Counted from the first letter of the stretch, positions 21,638 through 33,478 are shown. The stretch: 64,000 nucleotides of DNA from Brachyhypopomus gauderio (GCF_052324685.1 NW_027506917.1:248001-312000); one strand, 5' to 3'. Notes: generated by a model not told the origin, from the letters alone. Program-made: numbers and translations.

Positions 21638-23092
21638 GAGCTCACCTTCTCACTGAGGTATAGTAGGGGCAGTATCCCCCTAAACCCAACTCCATGCCAG
21701 GTCCAAGTGAAGATGACTGAAATGATGACTGACAGAATTTCCAGCATCCTGTCCTCTAAGCCCTGTTTGTCCTTTCAACCCCATTACCATCTTCAACCCC
21801 GTTACCCTAGTCTCAACCCTGTCACACCTACATTTTAATACATAATTTTAAAAAAATGCATTGAAAAGTAATTTAATGTTTGTTGACTTCTGTCTAAAAT
21901 GTTGAGTTATTATAAGCTTATTGATTTTTGTGAAGATTCTTTAGTTGAACCACACTTTTAATGAAAAATGACAAGAGCGCTTTCATGAAAAGGGACATTT
22001 CAGACTTTGGTATTGCAAAAAAGTGAGATTCTATATCATATTTGTATTCACAGTTATTGAATTAGTGTTGAGGATATCTGATGAATATGAAAATATTGAT
22101 TTCTTCAGAAATGCATTTTATGATCATATTCAGAGAGCTTCCACTGTGTACGTAATGGGGTTGAAGAAAAACATTGCCCAGATCTTGAAAAAATGACCAA
22201 TAATAATAAAGAGCTAATGCCTGAGATGAGGAAATATGATTTTCTGATTGGTAAAAATATCCTTAATGCTGTGATGTATACAGAGAAATTATACATTTAA
22301 GCAAAAAATTTGAAAATGTCAAAGTCCAATTTGAACCATTATAGTGGAGTGACCCAGGTGTGTCGGAGTCCTGCCAAGCACTTAACGATTCGGTGAACGA
22401 GTCTTTTGAAGGAATCTATTTAGTGAACTGATTCTAATGATTCAGTTCATCTAAAACACATATGTCAAAGTCAAGGCCCGCGAGGGTCCGCGCGGCGAAA
22501 ATGACGTAATCGCAGTGGCTCTGCCTGTGCGCGAGGGTCTCGCGTGCTGTCGATTCTCGAGGTCGTGCACATCTCAAATTTTGTAACTTTGCGCGCGCCA
22601 CGCCTCAACGCAATGAACAAAGTCATGTTTGCAGGGTTCATACACCTTTATAAGGTGGAATTAAAGCACTTGTACGTCACTTTAAAGGTCCATTTCAATA
22701 TTTCCCAGCACGTTAAACTTAATTAAGTTAAATATTTATACATATACTCGAAATGGTTCGAAATAATTCGCTTTTTATCACATTATTTAATGGTTGTTTT
22801 TTATTTTCAAAACGCTCAATCTTAACGTCTTCATGATCTCTCATGTTTCGTCCTGGAATTACAAGAGGCTCGTATTTGTTAACGTAACGTAATACAGCAA
22901 TTTGTTGTGAAACGAAGTAGTTACAATTTCAAGCATTTTCAAGTACTTTAGCCTAAATTCCAGCACTTTTCAAACCTGCAACACAAAGCAACATTAAAAT
23001 TCGGAGTCGCGCACTATGGTCACTCGCGAAAGTATAAACCTAAATCAGCAGTCAAAGCAGACATCAACGTTCAGCTATCCCCCTCCTCAAAA
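21638..23092. other. Intergenic stretch with repeat debris
   Basis: The duplicated block is visible to 22231. Beyond it are AT-rich DNA and, from about 22460, the sequence 'atgtcaaagtcaaggcccgc', which resembles a hAT end. It is followed by DNA leading to a hAT start codon region at 23093. No gene is seen. Confidence 0.4.
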
Positions 23093-23197
23093 ATGGCTAA
23101 ACGTAAGGTGGACACTGAGAACAGGGGTTTCAAGCCAGGTTGGAGGCAGAGTACATGTACTGCGATACTGAGAAATGTTCATAAGAAAGGCCTGTGA
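23093..23197 (+). pseudogene. hAT transposase N-terminal scrap
   Basis: An ATG opens MAKRKVDTENRGFKPGW, the start motif (KRKVDTE-R-F) of GTF2IRD2/ZBED-like hAT transposases. The frame then decays and stops after 34 codons. The 5' flank from about 22460 carries hAT-like terminal sequence, so this is an internally deleted hAT copy. Confidence 0.5.
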
Positions 23198-25600
23198 TTA
23201 TATTTTGTTGATTTACTACCCCCTTGTGGTCGGATTTGAGTTAGGTTTCGTTTTGCTGAAAGTCAGTCAGTCGAGCATGATTGCCTGTAGCACGGCAGAG
23301 AGACAGTGTTTCCAGCATTTTTAAACCTGCACCTGAGTGAGTGAGAAGACAACATGTTAAAAACACACACACACAAAATACCTCTGACACTATCAGATGT
23401 AAAGCCCCACCTTGATGAAGTAGCTGGTTCAAAGCACAAGCTGGGACATGAATAACATTGTAAAGTTTCAGGCATCACCTGTTACAGGGAGCAGGAAAAG
23501 CCAACCAACACTTGGGTTCATTGCACAATATCACCATCAGCACACAATATTGCACAATGATAAAGATTTTACAGTAGTCTACTAACTACAGTCACAGCTA
23601 AATTAAGAATACACCATACATAATAAACATACAAGATTCGGTTATATTTGAGTGTAGTGGAAATTCCCCCAAATGCTCATGATACAACCAAACAGACAGC
23701 CTGCCTGCACAAGCACATAAAGGAACACACACTCAGCAGCAAGGAGCTGTTCAAGTGGGACACGTGCAGGAAGGGGTTCCTCTAGTGAAGATGGAACTGA
23801 AGCAGAAGCTGCCATTCTGCAACGCCGCGGGCAGACCTTCGACAAGGGGGAGGAGCCGTCTTCCTGCCCATCATGCCTCTTCCTCTGAGACCCTGCTGAT
23901 ACACAAGGGTTTGCAGATCCACACTGAAATCCTTCAAGAAAAGTGGTGAATGACCGGCACACGTGGATTCTTTGCATTTTTTAATCATGTTTCATTTTCC
24001 CTCATTGTTGTTTAGCCAGACATCTGCACCCTGAAGGAAGAACCAACCAAGCTTGAGTGGTGGGTAAACACGTTGGTGAAGACAGGATTGTATCTGCAGG
24101 ATTGTACGTGACTGTTCCACTTTTCATCCTGCTCTCCTCTGTCCTGGTCCTATGGAGGCCAGTAGGGGGCGTGTGCTGTGTCTTGGAGAAAGGGTTGGGT
24201 TCCTGTACACCATCTCTACTACTGCATCTCAGTCTTCTGCCTGAACAGAGCTCACCTTGGTTGGCTGTATGGGTTTTTGTTTTGATGCTTAACTCCTCAA
24301 CCCTGCTTACCTACAACTAAAGATGGAAATAGGTGCAGATGAAGGACTAATGTGCATAATATGTAATAGTTTTGGTTAAGGTTTAAATAAAGGTTAAGGG
24401 AACTCACTTATCCAATAGCTCACTGTAGGTTACGGGATATAACTAACCAACTTCACAAAGTTCCTTGCTATAAACAGTAGCCTGCTTTGTCAGAGGTTTA
24501 CCATACAGCTACAGTTACTAAGGGGTTGGCATATAAAACGTATGATTAAGTATTTTATAGGGAATAGGTGTTATTATACATTTACCTTTATCTGATACTT
24601 ATTAGGAGTTAATCTGGCCTGCTATGGATATAACTAAGAAAAGTTGGTTAAGCAATTAACTAGATTTATCTATTAACAACTAGATTAATTTATTATCAAA
24701 CAGTACTATTCTAAATCAATGTATGAAAAGGTAGTTATTCTCATGGAAACAGTTATACAGACCAGTGCAGGGTGTCTCAGTGTGCAAGAAAGCAGAGGGG
24801 AAGAGAGGAAAACAGAAGAGACCCTACACCAAACTCTTCTTCCTTTAACACCCGGCGCATATCAAAGGAACCGCAGTAATCAACAACAGGTTAATCTGTG
24901 GGAATCTGTTTGATGATATAACCAACATAGTACATTTACACACAGGACCCCCACCTCTGTGTCTCTACCTTCTTTCTGAACTGAAGACGTAGTCTTTCCC
25001 ACTACACAACATGCTGCAAAATGAGTCCAAGCAAGCCTGGCAAATACACAGATAAACCAAAACACAAACGGTCAGTTTTAGCCCATTTCAATGGGGACTC
25101 CTTGAGTCACACTTCCCCCACTATGCCTATGTATGACCTCCAGGGAAAGACCACCCTCTGTTACCACTCATGGTTTAACACAGGAACATCAAATCCTGCA
25201 TCCCACACAGAAACATAACATTCTGACACTTCTGCATGGCCTTGACCTGTTCGCCCTGTGAGTGACCGGCAGACAAGGCACAGGGTCTGGTTCAGGTAGG
25301 GTGTCAAGAAGTAGCATGTGTTTATTTAATCCCCATGTAGAGGCAAGAAAACTATTTACAGAAACAAACCAAGACATAAAAAACCCAAAATGTGATAGTT
25401 CACAAGTTCCTCACATCAATTGTCACACTGCACAGTTCAAGCATCAAGAACATTTCTTACTTTCAGCATTACATACTCTCCCACCAAAAACCTGCTCAAA
25501 CAAGTCTCATCAGGCCTTTTATAGTGCTACACAGGAAGTGGTGTGATGTCACTTCCTGGATTTTTGGTGGTAAAACCCAACCCATAAAAGCACTCTACAC
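23198..25600. other. Intergenic stretch without recognised genes
   Basis: Short open frames occur (for example around 23755-23949 and 25262-25546), but none has domain motifs, splice logic or a counterpart elsewhere in the window. An (AC)n run lies near 23362-23376. Confidence 0.4.
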
Positions 25601-25601
25601 A

Positions 25602-25858
25602 TAGTTGCCAGGTTCGCAGTTTTCACGCCAAATTGGGCTGGTTTGAAAATCCAACCGCAGGTAAAAATTCTGGGGTTGCTGGGTGCAGTTTTTTGGGCAG
25701 GAGTTACAAATCAAAACTAAGAATCGATCCCGATATAATAGTCAATTTTAGTTTAGGCCCTTCAGAAGCCTAAACTAGCCCAAACCCTAAAGTTGTTGAC
25801 TGAAGGGCGGGTTTTACACTGAATTTGTGCGGGATATTTTTGTAGGACCTGGCAACCC
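25602..25858. mobile_element. MITE with GTTGCCAGGT ends
   Basis: The element begins 'agttgccaggttcg' and ends 'gacctggcaaccct', giving inverted ends of about 11 bases. A 10-base-arm internal hairpin (tagtttaggc / gcctaaacta) sits near 25748-25777. There is no coding capacity. The superfamily is not determined. Confidence 0.55.
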
Positions 25859-26989
25859 TGACTCTACAGAACCCAATCTGTTTTCTCAACAAAACAACAT
25901 GGCTGCCTTTCTCTGCATACCAGTCACTGGTATTGCTCAAATAAAATGAACATTTTTCATTACATACATTATATAACCTTTCCTTTTTTCTGTGCAGGTT
26001 CTCCCTTGGTAAGCTGATTAATATTACTCAATAAAAAGTAAATTGCATCCTATGTGTCTTCATTTAGTTATTAACTTACATAATGAAATCAATGTCAATA
26101 CTTATGTTGTGTACATTGTGGTGAAGGGTAGCTCCATCACATGCCCCATTTGGGTGCCAGCAGGTTTCGTGCTTATGAGATTGTAGGTCAATGTCTAGGA
26201 AATGACCTGCAGAAGCTTCTTTTGTCAGGTTCTCAACAGCTTACTGGTCATCTGAAGAGGTGCAGCTACGGTGGTCTTATTTTATCCATGATTCTTTGGG
26301 TTTACAGTATGTCCTCTGAAAGAATGTTTTGAACACATCCAGCATTTGGCAAGGAACATTGTAGGAGTCCTCCACCTAGAAATAATGAAATCAGAGCTGG
26401 CTGAAATTATGCTGGCTGCTCCTGACTAGTTAGTTGATGTTTTGTTTTTTGTGTTTATAGGTGACGTATTCCTTGAAACTTCTTACCTCAAGTCTGAAAC
26501 GGCATGTTTTAGAAGTGGATGCTAGTTTTGCCTGCAATTTCCTCTTCTTTTCCACTGTACACAGTGTGGCATGTACTCATGTATTTAACCATTTAAATAC
26601 ATTTCTGCCCATATCAGAGTTGGCCTCAGTGGGAATATGCAGATATGTGGCCAGTTGGTCTTTTGCTGGTGAACCTACATCAGCATGTTCTATCTAGAGC
26701 CTTTCTCTGGCATATCTCTGCAAGGCATCATGGGTATATGAGGCCAGAGAAGCTTCTAGAGTTCTTTGTCATTGTAATGATGATCAAAGTTCCACAGCAA
26801 GCAAAAATTATCATTTGAGTAACCTGATTTTTAATTTTTACAAGTTGATTGTCTTATGCACATAGTTGATTAGGGAAAATAAAGAGAGGGTCACAAACTA
26901 TAGTGGATGATTTCTGATAAATTGATGTCCTAATTCAGCCTATTTGACATGAGTGCTTTAATTCGCCTAAATGCATTATGAACCTAAAA

Positions 26990-27300
26990 TAGATTTATGA
27001 GGAAATGGTACAGTGCAATCTGTGCAAACTTACTGTGATGATAGTTAAGGATTCATACTCTCATGCAGCAGTGGAATTCTTTTGGAATTATGGGAGATTT
27101 CTGAGAAACTGATAACCAATTTCTGAGAAATTTATTTCCAAGCCCTAAGAACATTTAAGACTTCAATGTGGATTTTTGAAAAATGGTACAGCAGAATCTG
27201 TCTACATTTGCACCGGGGGATAAACAAAGACTACCCACTCTTGGGTGGTAGTAGAATTTTTTTGGCATCATGGGAAAATTCAGACAAATAGGAAACCACA
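26990..27300. repeat. Diverged tandem duplication, about 180-bp period
   Basis: Segment 26999-27117 (aatggtacag..gcaatctgt ... cagtggaattcttttggaattatggga ... aaactgataacca) realigns with 27176-27297 (aatggtacag..gaatctgt ... gtagaatttttttggcatcatggga ... ataggaaacca). The two units are clearly related but diverged. A partial third unit may precede them from about 26910. Confidence 0.6.
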
Positions 27301-27305
27301 GTCTC

Positions 27306-27306
<1 letters not shown>

Positions 27307-27345
<39 letters not shown>

Positions 27346-27347
27346 TG

Positions 27348-27427
<80 letters not shown>
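27307..27427. repeat. (TA)n microsatellite
   Basis: Two long TA/AT runs (about 27307-27337 and 27349-27427) are separated by a short 'gtgtgtgcgtgta' break. The alternating TA run is self-complementary and can extrude as a cruciform or cause assembly slippage. Confidence 0.97.
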
Positions 27428-27430
<3 letters not shown>

Positions 27431-27454
27431 ATATTTTATTATTATGTATATACA

Positions 27455-27633
27455 GGGCAGTCATGGCCTGGTGGTAGGGAACTGGTCTTGTGACCGGAGA
27501 GTCGTGGGTTCGATTCACAGACCTGAGGCCATGACTGAGGTGCCCTTGAGCAAGGCACCTAACCCTAACTGCTCCCCGGGCTAGGGCTGCTCACTGCTCT
27601 GGGCACATGTGATCCACAGCCCCCTAGTAATCA

Positions 27634-27668
<35 letters not shown>

Positions 27669-27735
27669 CTAACTGCACAGATGGGTAAAAAGCGGAGGAC
27701 AAATTTCGATTGCGGTGAAAAATCACAATTGACAA
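27455..27735 (+). mobile_element. tRNA-derived SINE
   Basis: The head has RNA polymerase III box-like motifs: 'tggcctggtgg' (A box) and 'gggttcgattc' (B box). The body 'tgaggtgcccttgagcaaggcacctaac...tgctccccgggc' is typical of a SINE common in otophysan fishes. An embedded (GT)n run at about 27638-27667 interrupts it before 'aaaaagcggaggacaaatttcg' and the tail. Confidence 0.75.
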
Positions 27736-27878
27736 AATATGGCACAATTACATTTTTATTTACATTTTATATATAATGTATGTATATGTACATACAACTA
27801 CGTATAACTTAACTTTTATATTATCATATTTACCATATCACATTTTATATTTACATTTTTACTTTGACATTTACACAG

Positions 27879-29813
27879 CTGAATGAGAACATATTTGCAG
27901 CTCGCAATGTTAAACATGCAGTTTCGAGTGCAGGTGATGAGGTGTTGATATTCCAAAACCCCAATAAAAAACACAGAAAATAATGATCATGAATACTGGA
28001 CACCTAAAAATTCTGAGCATTTATATGCTTTCTCTGGGGAGAAATGGGAAAAAGACTTGGGTCCTATTGAAGAAAAACTGGCAACTGACACTTTCATCTA
28101 AACTCGTCATGTGACCTTCGCTTCGTCACATTACTTAACTCTCACTCTCACACTATCAAGCACCGTCTCTCACACTCTAAATTAAATAACTGATTTAAAT
28201 TATTATTAATTTCAGCTGAAATACATTTTGGACACTAGCCGTCCAGAAACAGAGCTTATCATTAAAGATGGTGATGTCTGTCTAAGACGTGAGGACTTCT
28301 GGAGTCTCGGATTAAACCGATGCGTGGAATCTACTGTATATATTATATATGTTGCAGAATGTTTACTCTAAGAAAAATCTAACTAAATTGATTTTGTTTG
28401 CATTTTACTCCGTTTTGTTTTTATAGATTGGGAATGCATGTTTTAAGCTCATCACTGCTGCTCGAAGACATGTAATCAAGAGTCAAATTGTTTTGTGGGT
28501 TTATGTAACACATCGTCCTGCCCCTGTCAATGATTTTCATTCTTCTGTTTTAGTGGGTTTTCCTTTCTCCATCTAGATCCGCCCCCTTTTTGTAAGTGCA
28601 TCACCTGTGTCTCGTTTTCCTCATTTAGATCTTCTATTTAAATCCTTAGTTTGGATACCGTCTTTGCTGGTAGTTGTTTGTGTTTGGTGTGAGTTACGAT
28701 TTCTTAGAATTTCCAGACCCTCGTCCCTAGCCGATTGTTGTCTTGGTTGTTCCGGGTGTTTTTGTTTGTAATGTTTTGTCCTTTAGCTGTGAGTTGTTCT
28801 GTTCTAGTCAACAGGTGTGTGTCAACGTACAGCAGGTTAGTCCGTTTGGTTGGTTCACAGCGCGGTAGTTGTATGTCGTGAGACTACGTTTGTTGGATTG
28901 TTTGCCTTTTCGTGTCTTGGTTCTACTAGTCATGATCATCAAGTTCAATTCATTGTGTCTGTTGTTTTCTTGTTTGGTTATGTTTAATTCTTAAACCATG
29001 AGTATGTTGTTTCTTTTACATCCTTATCCTTTCTTTAAGTCATCGCGTGTATTATTCGTTAGTCTTTAGTCTGCCTTTGTTTAGAATAGGGATCTTTTGT
29101 TATTGAGCACTTGTGATTCCTGTAACCCCTTGTATACAAGATGCCCCGTCGATCTCGTCGTCGTGCTTCCAGATTGTCTGTCAGTGGTGCGTCTCCAAGT
29201 TTGTCTGTTGAATGTGTATCACTGGATTCTACCCCCGTTAATGTGGAATGTTTAAATAAAACCCCTGACTCCTTGCATGTGTGTCCGCCTCCGGTTACCA
29301 ACGAATCTCGTTACAGATTAATGTCCTTTTTTTTTGTATGGGTATTTTTATACAGTTCCTAATTATTTTTTAAATGGGGCAAAGATGTTCACATTGTGGA
29401 CATGTATGTCATTCCCACGTGGAAGACATCGGATGTGGACCCACTGTCAAGCTTACCGGTAATATTGTTATAAGGCACTTATATAAGTCACACTCATAAA
29501 TGCACATAATTTTGTACAAATACGAAGTAATCTTTTTATATTTCTCTACAATACCAGGACAGTCAGTGCTCCAAGGATGCTATTTTGTTTCCTGCATGGA
29601 ATAGGCAACAGGATCAGGCATATCACTTTTTGCTATGCGTTGAGTTACAATTATTAAGATAGATATTTAGAGATTCTTTTCTGATTCTGATAGAACAAAA
29701 TAATAAGTTGCCTATCTGGTCATTTTTAAATATGCCCAATGCAGGTTTTACTGGTAGCAGAGAAAGAGATCATTTTTCTAGACTCTTTACTGCCTGATGG
29801 TTTTTCGAGATGA
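27879..29813 (+). pseudogene. Ulp1/SENP-like (C48) cysteine protease relic
   Basis: Exon-like blocks with splice signals keep one logic. 27879-27980 is LNENIFAARNVKH.... 28216-28335 is 40 codons, with LREDFWSLGLNR-type residues, between CAG and GT. 28427-28471 is IGNACFKLITAARRH. 29378-29458 is GKDVHIVDMYVIPTWKTSDV, donor GGTAAT. 29558-29638 is ILFPAWN ... AYHFLLC. 29745-29810 is EKEIIFLDSLLPDG and then TGA. HFLLC and FLDSL fit the catalytic His and Asp boxes of Ulp1-type proteases, which cleave SUMO-like proteins. Related domains also ride on fish transposons. The Cys box was not found. A hAT gene begins soon after and a solo LTR sits between the third and fourth blocks. An upstream stop near 29360 suggests decay. 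Confidence 0.55.
28504..29315. mobile_element. Solo LTR within Ulp1-like relic
   Basis: The 812-bp element begins TGTAAC and ends GTTACA, so the tips are inverted. It is flanked by GTTTA (28499-28503) and GATTA (29316-29320), a 5-bp target duplication with one difference. It carries a 'tatttaaat' TATA-like site near 28636 and AATAAA near 29256, as in an LTR. A short basic open frame inside (29141 onward) is probably chance. No internal retroelement genes adjoin. It separates exon-like blocks of the protease relic, so it landed in an intron. Confidence 0.75.
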
Positions 29814-29936
29814 GGCCTACAGAACTAACTATATTTAGGTTAAGATAAAATAATATTTACTGAAGTAAAACTTGATTTACTTTATTGCCTCTATGGCTCC
29901 AGGTTTAAGTAAGAGCCTTGTTCTACGGCTCATGTC

Positions 29937-31703
29937 ATGTCTTCCTCAAAACCTGCTGTGAACAGAAAGGTTAGCCATGAGCACAGACAATATCTGGAGA
30001 AGTGGGAGATAGACTACTTTTTCGTAGAGCTCAGGGGCATGTCGACATGTATTATATGCTCAGATAAAGTTGCTGTGCACAAGGAGTACAATATCAGATG
30101 TCATTACACAACTAAACATGCTGAGGAATATGCAAAATATCAGGGAGAAGAGAGAAAGTGCTGTGCCGCCAAGCTTAAAACATGTCTACTGCGGCAACAA
30201 GATTTTTCCAAGAAGGCAAGCAAAGAAAGTGATGCTGCTGTCGAAGTAAGCTACGTGATGAGTGAGGTGATTGCTAAGGCTGGAAAGCCATTCAAAGATG
30301 GCGAGTTCATCAAAAAGTGCATGTTAAATGCTGCAAGTAGTCTGTCCAGAAAAGAAGGGTCAGTTTAGTAACATCAGCCTTTCAGCCAACACAGTGGCAG
30401 AGCGCATTTCTGACCTGTCAGGTAACATTTATGATCAACTGCGTGAGAAAGCTAAACATTTCCATGCATACTCTGTTGCTCTTGATGAGAGCACAGACGT
30501 CACTGACACGCAGCTCGCAATTTATGTCCGTGGTGTTGACGGTTGTTTTGAAGTAATGGAGGAGTTGCTCACAGTGATTCCAATGCATGGCCAGACCACT
30601 GCTCAGGAGATATTTTGGAAGATGCCATTGTGGATGCTGGCTTGCTATGGAAGAGTTTTGCTGGAATAACAACCGACAGAGCACCATCAACGACAGGGAG
30701 GAAGAATGGACTCGTGGGACTTGTTCAAAGAAAACTGGAGGAAGAAGGTGTGGAAGAGGCTATTGCTCTCCATTGCATTATCCATCAGCAGGCCCTTTGC
30801 AGCAAATGCCTGACGTTTGACAGTGTGATGTTTGATGTTGTGAAATGCATCAAACATATCAGAACCAGGGGCTTGAAGCACCGTCAGTTCCGTTTTGGGG
30901 GGAAATAGACTCATCATATGAGGATGTGCTCTACTTCACAGAGATACGCTGGCTTAGCAGGGGAAACGTCTTGAAGAGGTTTTTTGAGTTGAGAGCAGAA
31001 GTGAAAGCCTTCATGGAGAAGGATGGGATGGCTGTTCCTGTACTTAGTGATCCCAAGTTGATCATGGACTTAGCTTTTCTGGTTGACATCACACCGGAGC
31101 TGAATGTACTGAAGAAGAAATTACAAGGCCAGGGGCAGCTTGTGAGTGCTGCCTATGACAACATCAGAGCATTCTCCACAAAACTTGGGTTGTGAAAAGC
31201 CCAGCTTTCTCAGACAAACCTCTGCCATTTCCCAGCATGCAAGGCACTCATGGATTCAGGCACACCATTCAGTGGTGAGAAGTATGCTGATGCCATTGTA
31301 AAGCTCCAGGAAGAATTCTGATCCCTTCTCCTTCGATGTGAAAGATGCTCCTCTTGAGCTTCAAATGGAGCTAATTGACCTGCAGTGCAATTCTGAACTC
31401 AAAGCCAAGTTCAGGGAGGTGAGTGGAAAAGCAGAGAACCTTGGACAATTTTTGAGAGAATTGTCCCCCACCTTCCCTGAGCTTTCCAAGATGTTCAAGC
31501 GGACCATGTGCCTTTTTGGAAGTACCTATCTCTGTGAAAAGCTCTTCTCCACCATGAACTTTAATAAGTCAAAGTTCCGGTCCAAACTTACTGATGAGCA
31601 TCTTCAAGCCATACTGAGGGTCTCAGTTGCTTCTTCCCTCAAGCCAGATGTGGCTCAGCTGTGTAAGATGAAGTGCTGCCAGGTCTCTGGTAGCAAGGAG
31701 TAG
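29937..31703 (+). pseudogene. hAT transposase gene (GTF2IRD2/ZBED5-like), frameshifted
   Basis: The ATG at 29937 starts a near full-length hAT transposase. Its parts, in order, are an amino KVSHEHRQYLEKWE-type start; a zinc finger CIICSDKVAVHKEYNIRCHY; a catalytic-domain block LDESTDVTDTQLAIYVRG; ITTDRAPSTTGRKNGLVG; LHCIIHQQALC; a TEIRWLSRGNVLKRFFELR block; and the carboxyl dimerisation motif GSTYLCEKLFSTMNFNKSK. At least four changes of frame (near 30355, 30605, 30890 and 31320) and a TGA at about 31194 break it. hAT transposases cut and paste DNA and leave 8-bp target duplications. Ends and duplications of this element were not identified. It is immediately followed by a Tc1-like element. 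Confidence 0.85.
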
Positions 31704-31811
31704 GAGGAAGAAAGAGGAGCCAATGTTCTGAAGAACTGTTCATGTTCTGAATTGTTATTATTGTTAGTTAAGTTATACTACTACTATATATATAAAATGT
31801 ACGTGTATGTA

Positions 31812-33458
31812 CAGTTAGGGCCAGAAATATTTGGACAGTGACACAAGTTTTGTTATTTTAGCTGTTTACAAAAACATGTTCAGAAATACAATTATATGTA
31901 ATATGGGGTGAAAGTGCACACTCCCAGCTGCAATATGAGAGTTTCCACATCCAAATCGGAGAAAGGGTTTAGGAATCATAGCTCTGTAATGCATAGCCTC
32001 CTCTTTTTCAAGGGACCAAAAGTAATTGGACAATGAACTCTAAGGGCTGCAATTAACTCTGAAGGCGTCTCCCTCGTTAACCTGTAATCAATGAAGTAGT
32101 TAAAAGGTCTGGGTTGATTCCAGGTGTGTGGTTTTGCATTTGGAAGCTGTTGCTGTGACCAGACAACATGCGGTCAAAGGAACTCTCAATTGAGGTGAAG
32201 CAGAACATCCTGAGGCTGAAAAAAAAGAAAGAATCCATCAGAGAGACAGCAGACATGCTTGGAGTAGCAAAATCAACAGTCAGGTACATTCTGAGAAAAA
32301 AGGAATTGACTGGTGAGCTTGGGAACTCAAAAAGCCCTGGGCGTCCACGGATGACAACAGTGGTGGATGATCGCCGCATACTTTCTTTGGTGAAGAAGAA
32401 CCCGTTCACAACATCAACTGAAGTCCAGAACACTCTCAGGGAAGTAGGTGTATCTGTCTCTAAGTCAACAGTAAAGAGAAGACTCCATGAAAGTAAATAC
32501 AAAGGGTTCACATCTAGATGCAAACCATTCATCAATTCCAAAAATAGACAGGCCAGAGTTAAATTTGCCGAAAAACACCTCAAGAAGCCAGCTCAGTTCT
32601 GGAAAAGTATTCTATGGACAGATGAGACAAAGATCAACCTGTACCAGAATGATGGGAAGAAAAAAGTTTGGAGAAGAAAGGGAACGGCACATGATCCAAG
32701 GCACACCACATCCTCTGTAAAACATGGTGGAGGCAACGTGATGGCATGGGCATGCATGGCTTTCAATGGCACTGGGTCACTTGTGTTTATTGATGACATA
32801 ACAGCAGACAAGAGTAGCCGGATGAATTCTGAAGTGTACCGGGATATACTTTCAGCCCAGATTCAGCCAAATGCTGCAAAGTTGATTGGACGGCGCTTCA
32901 TAGTACAGATGGACAATGACCCCAAGCATACAGCCAAAGCTACCCAGGAGTTCATGAGTGCAAAAAAGTGGAACATTCTGCAATGGCCAAGTCAATCACC
33001 AGATCTTAACCCAATTGAGCATGCATTTCACTTGCTCAAATCCAGACTTAAGACGGAAAGACCCACAAACAAGCAAGACCTGAAGGCTGCAGCTGTAAAG
33101 GCCTGGCAAAGCATTAAGAAGGAGGAAACCCAGCGTTTGGTGATGTCCATGGGTTCCAGACTTAAGGCAGTGATTGCCTCCAAAGGATTTGCAACAAAAT
33201 ATTGAAAATAAAAATCTTTTGTTTGGGTTATGTTTATTTGTCCAACTACTTTTGACCTCCTAAAATGTGGAGTGTTTGTAAAGAAATGTGTACAATTCCT
33301 ACATTTTCTATCAGATATTTTTGTTCAACCCATCAAATTAAACGTTACAATCTGCACTTGAATTCTGTTGTAGAGGTTTCATTTCAAATCCAATGTGGTG
33401 GCATGCAGAGCCCAACTCGAAAATTGTGTCACTGTCCAAATATTTCTAGCCCTAACTG
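31812..33458 (+). mobile_element. Complete Tc1-like transposon
   Basis: The 1647-bp element is bracketed by TA dinucleotides (31810-31811, 33459-33460). Terminal inverted repeats of 33 bases differ at one position and begin CAGTTAGGGC. Length, TA target and DD34E transposase place it in the Tc1 group of Tc1/mariner. The preserved repeats and uninterrupted gene indicate recent insertion. Confidence 0.95.
32168..33205 (+). CDS. Tc1-like DD34E transposase, intact
   Basis: One uninterrupted frame of 345 codons, the normal length for a Tc1 transposase. Residues 1-60 form a paired-like helix-turn-helix (IRETADMLGVAKSTVRYIL). A GRPR AT-hook-like motif lies near residues 57-60, and a second helix-turn-helix (SVSKSTVKRRLHESKY) follows. 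The catalytic domain shows WTDETKINL (first Asp), VQMDNDPKHT (second Asp) and SPDLNPIEH (Glu), with 34 residues between the second Asp and the Glu. The enzyme would bind the 33-bp ends of its own element and move it by cut and paste into TA sites in the nucleus. The first ATG is used because it opens the conserved amino end, and no upstream in-frame start fits. It is possibly active, but one copy alone cannot show this. Confidence 0.93.
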   Translation: MRSKELSIEVKQNILRLKKKKESIRETADMLGVAKSTVRYILRKKELTGELGNSKSPGRPRMTTVVDDRRILSLVKKNPFTTSTEVQNTLREVGVSVSKSTVKRRLHESKYKGFTSRCKPFINSKNRQARVKFAEKHLKKPAQFWKSILWTDETKINLYQNDGKKKVWRRKGTAHDPRHTTSSVKHGGGNVMAWACMAFNGTGSLVFIDDITADKSSRMNSEVYRDILSAQIQPNAAKLIGRRFIVQMDNDPKHTAKATQEFMSAKKWNILQWPSQSPDLNPIEHAFHLLKSRLKTERPTNKQDLKAAAVKAWQSIKKEETQRLVMSMGSRLKAVIASKGFATKY

Positions 33459-33478
33459 TATGTATATATCCGCAGGTA

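Larger units (their letters stand above)
1..22231. repeat. Left copy of large direct duplication
   Basis: This block matches 45945-64000 in the same orientation and order. Coordinate offsets step from 45944 to about 43561 to about 41769-41781. The steps are explained by two left-only segments, 1509-3891 and 7978-9758, plus a few small indels. Remaining differences are scattered single bases and homopolymer lengths. Every element of the block (P-element pieces, hAT pieces, LINE pieces, unknown gene, USP-like pseudogene) occurs once per copy. The block continues past both window edges, so its true ends are not visible. It could be a tandem segmental duplication or two haplotypes placed end to end. 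Confidence 0.97.

Noticed and set aside
23698-23945. Possible decayed C2H2 zinc-finger exon (CRKGF, HIKEHT)
   Set aside because: Cys/His spacing is incomplete, stops interrupt the frame, and no second finger is recognisable.
27455-27530. A functional tRNA gene
   Set aside because: A- and B-box-like motifs are present, but the cloverleaf does not close and a SINE body follows. It is the SINE head.
27231-27584. Open frames made of Ile-Tyr repeats
   Set aside because: These are translations of the (TA)n microsatellite.
29141-29362. Arg-rich open frame starting MPRRSRRRAS
   Set aside because: It lies inside the solo LTR, so it is probably a chance frame in the LTR.
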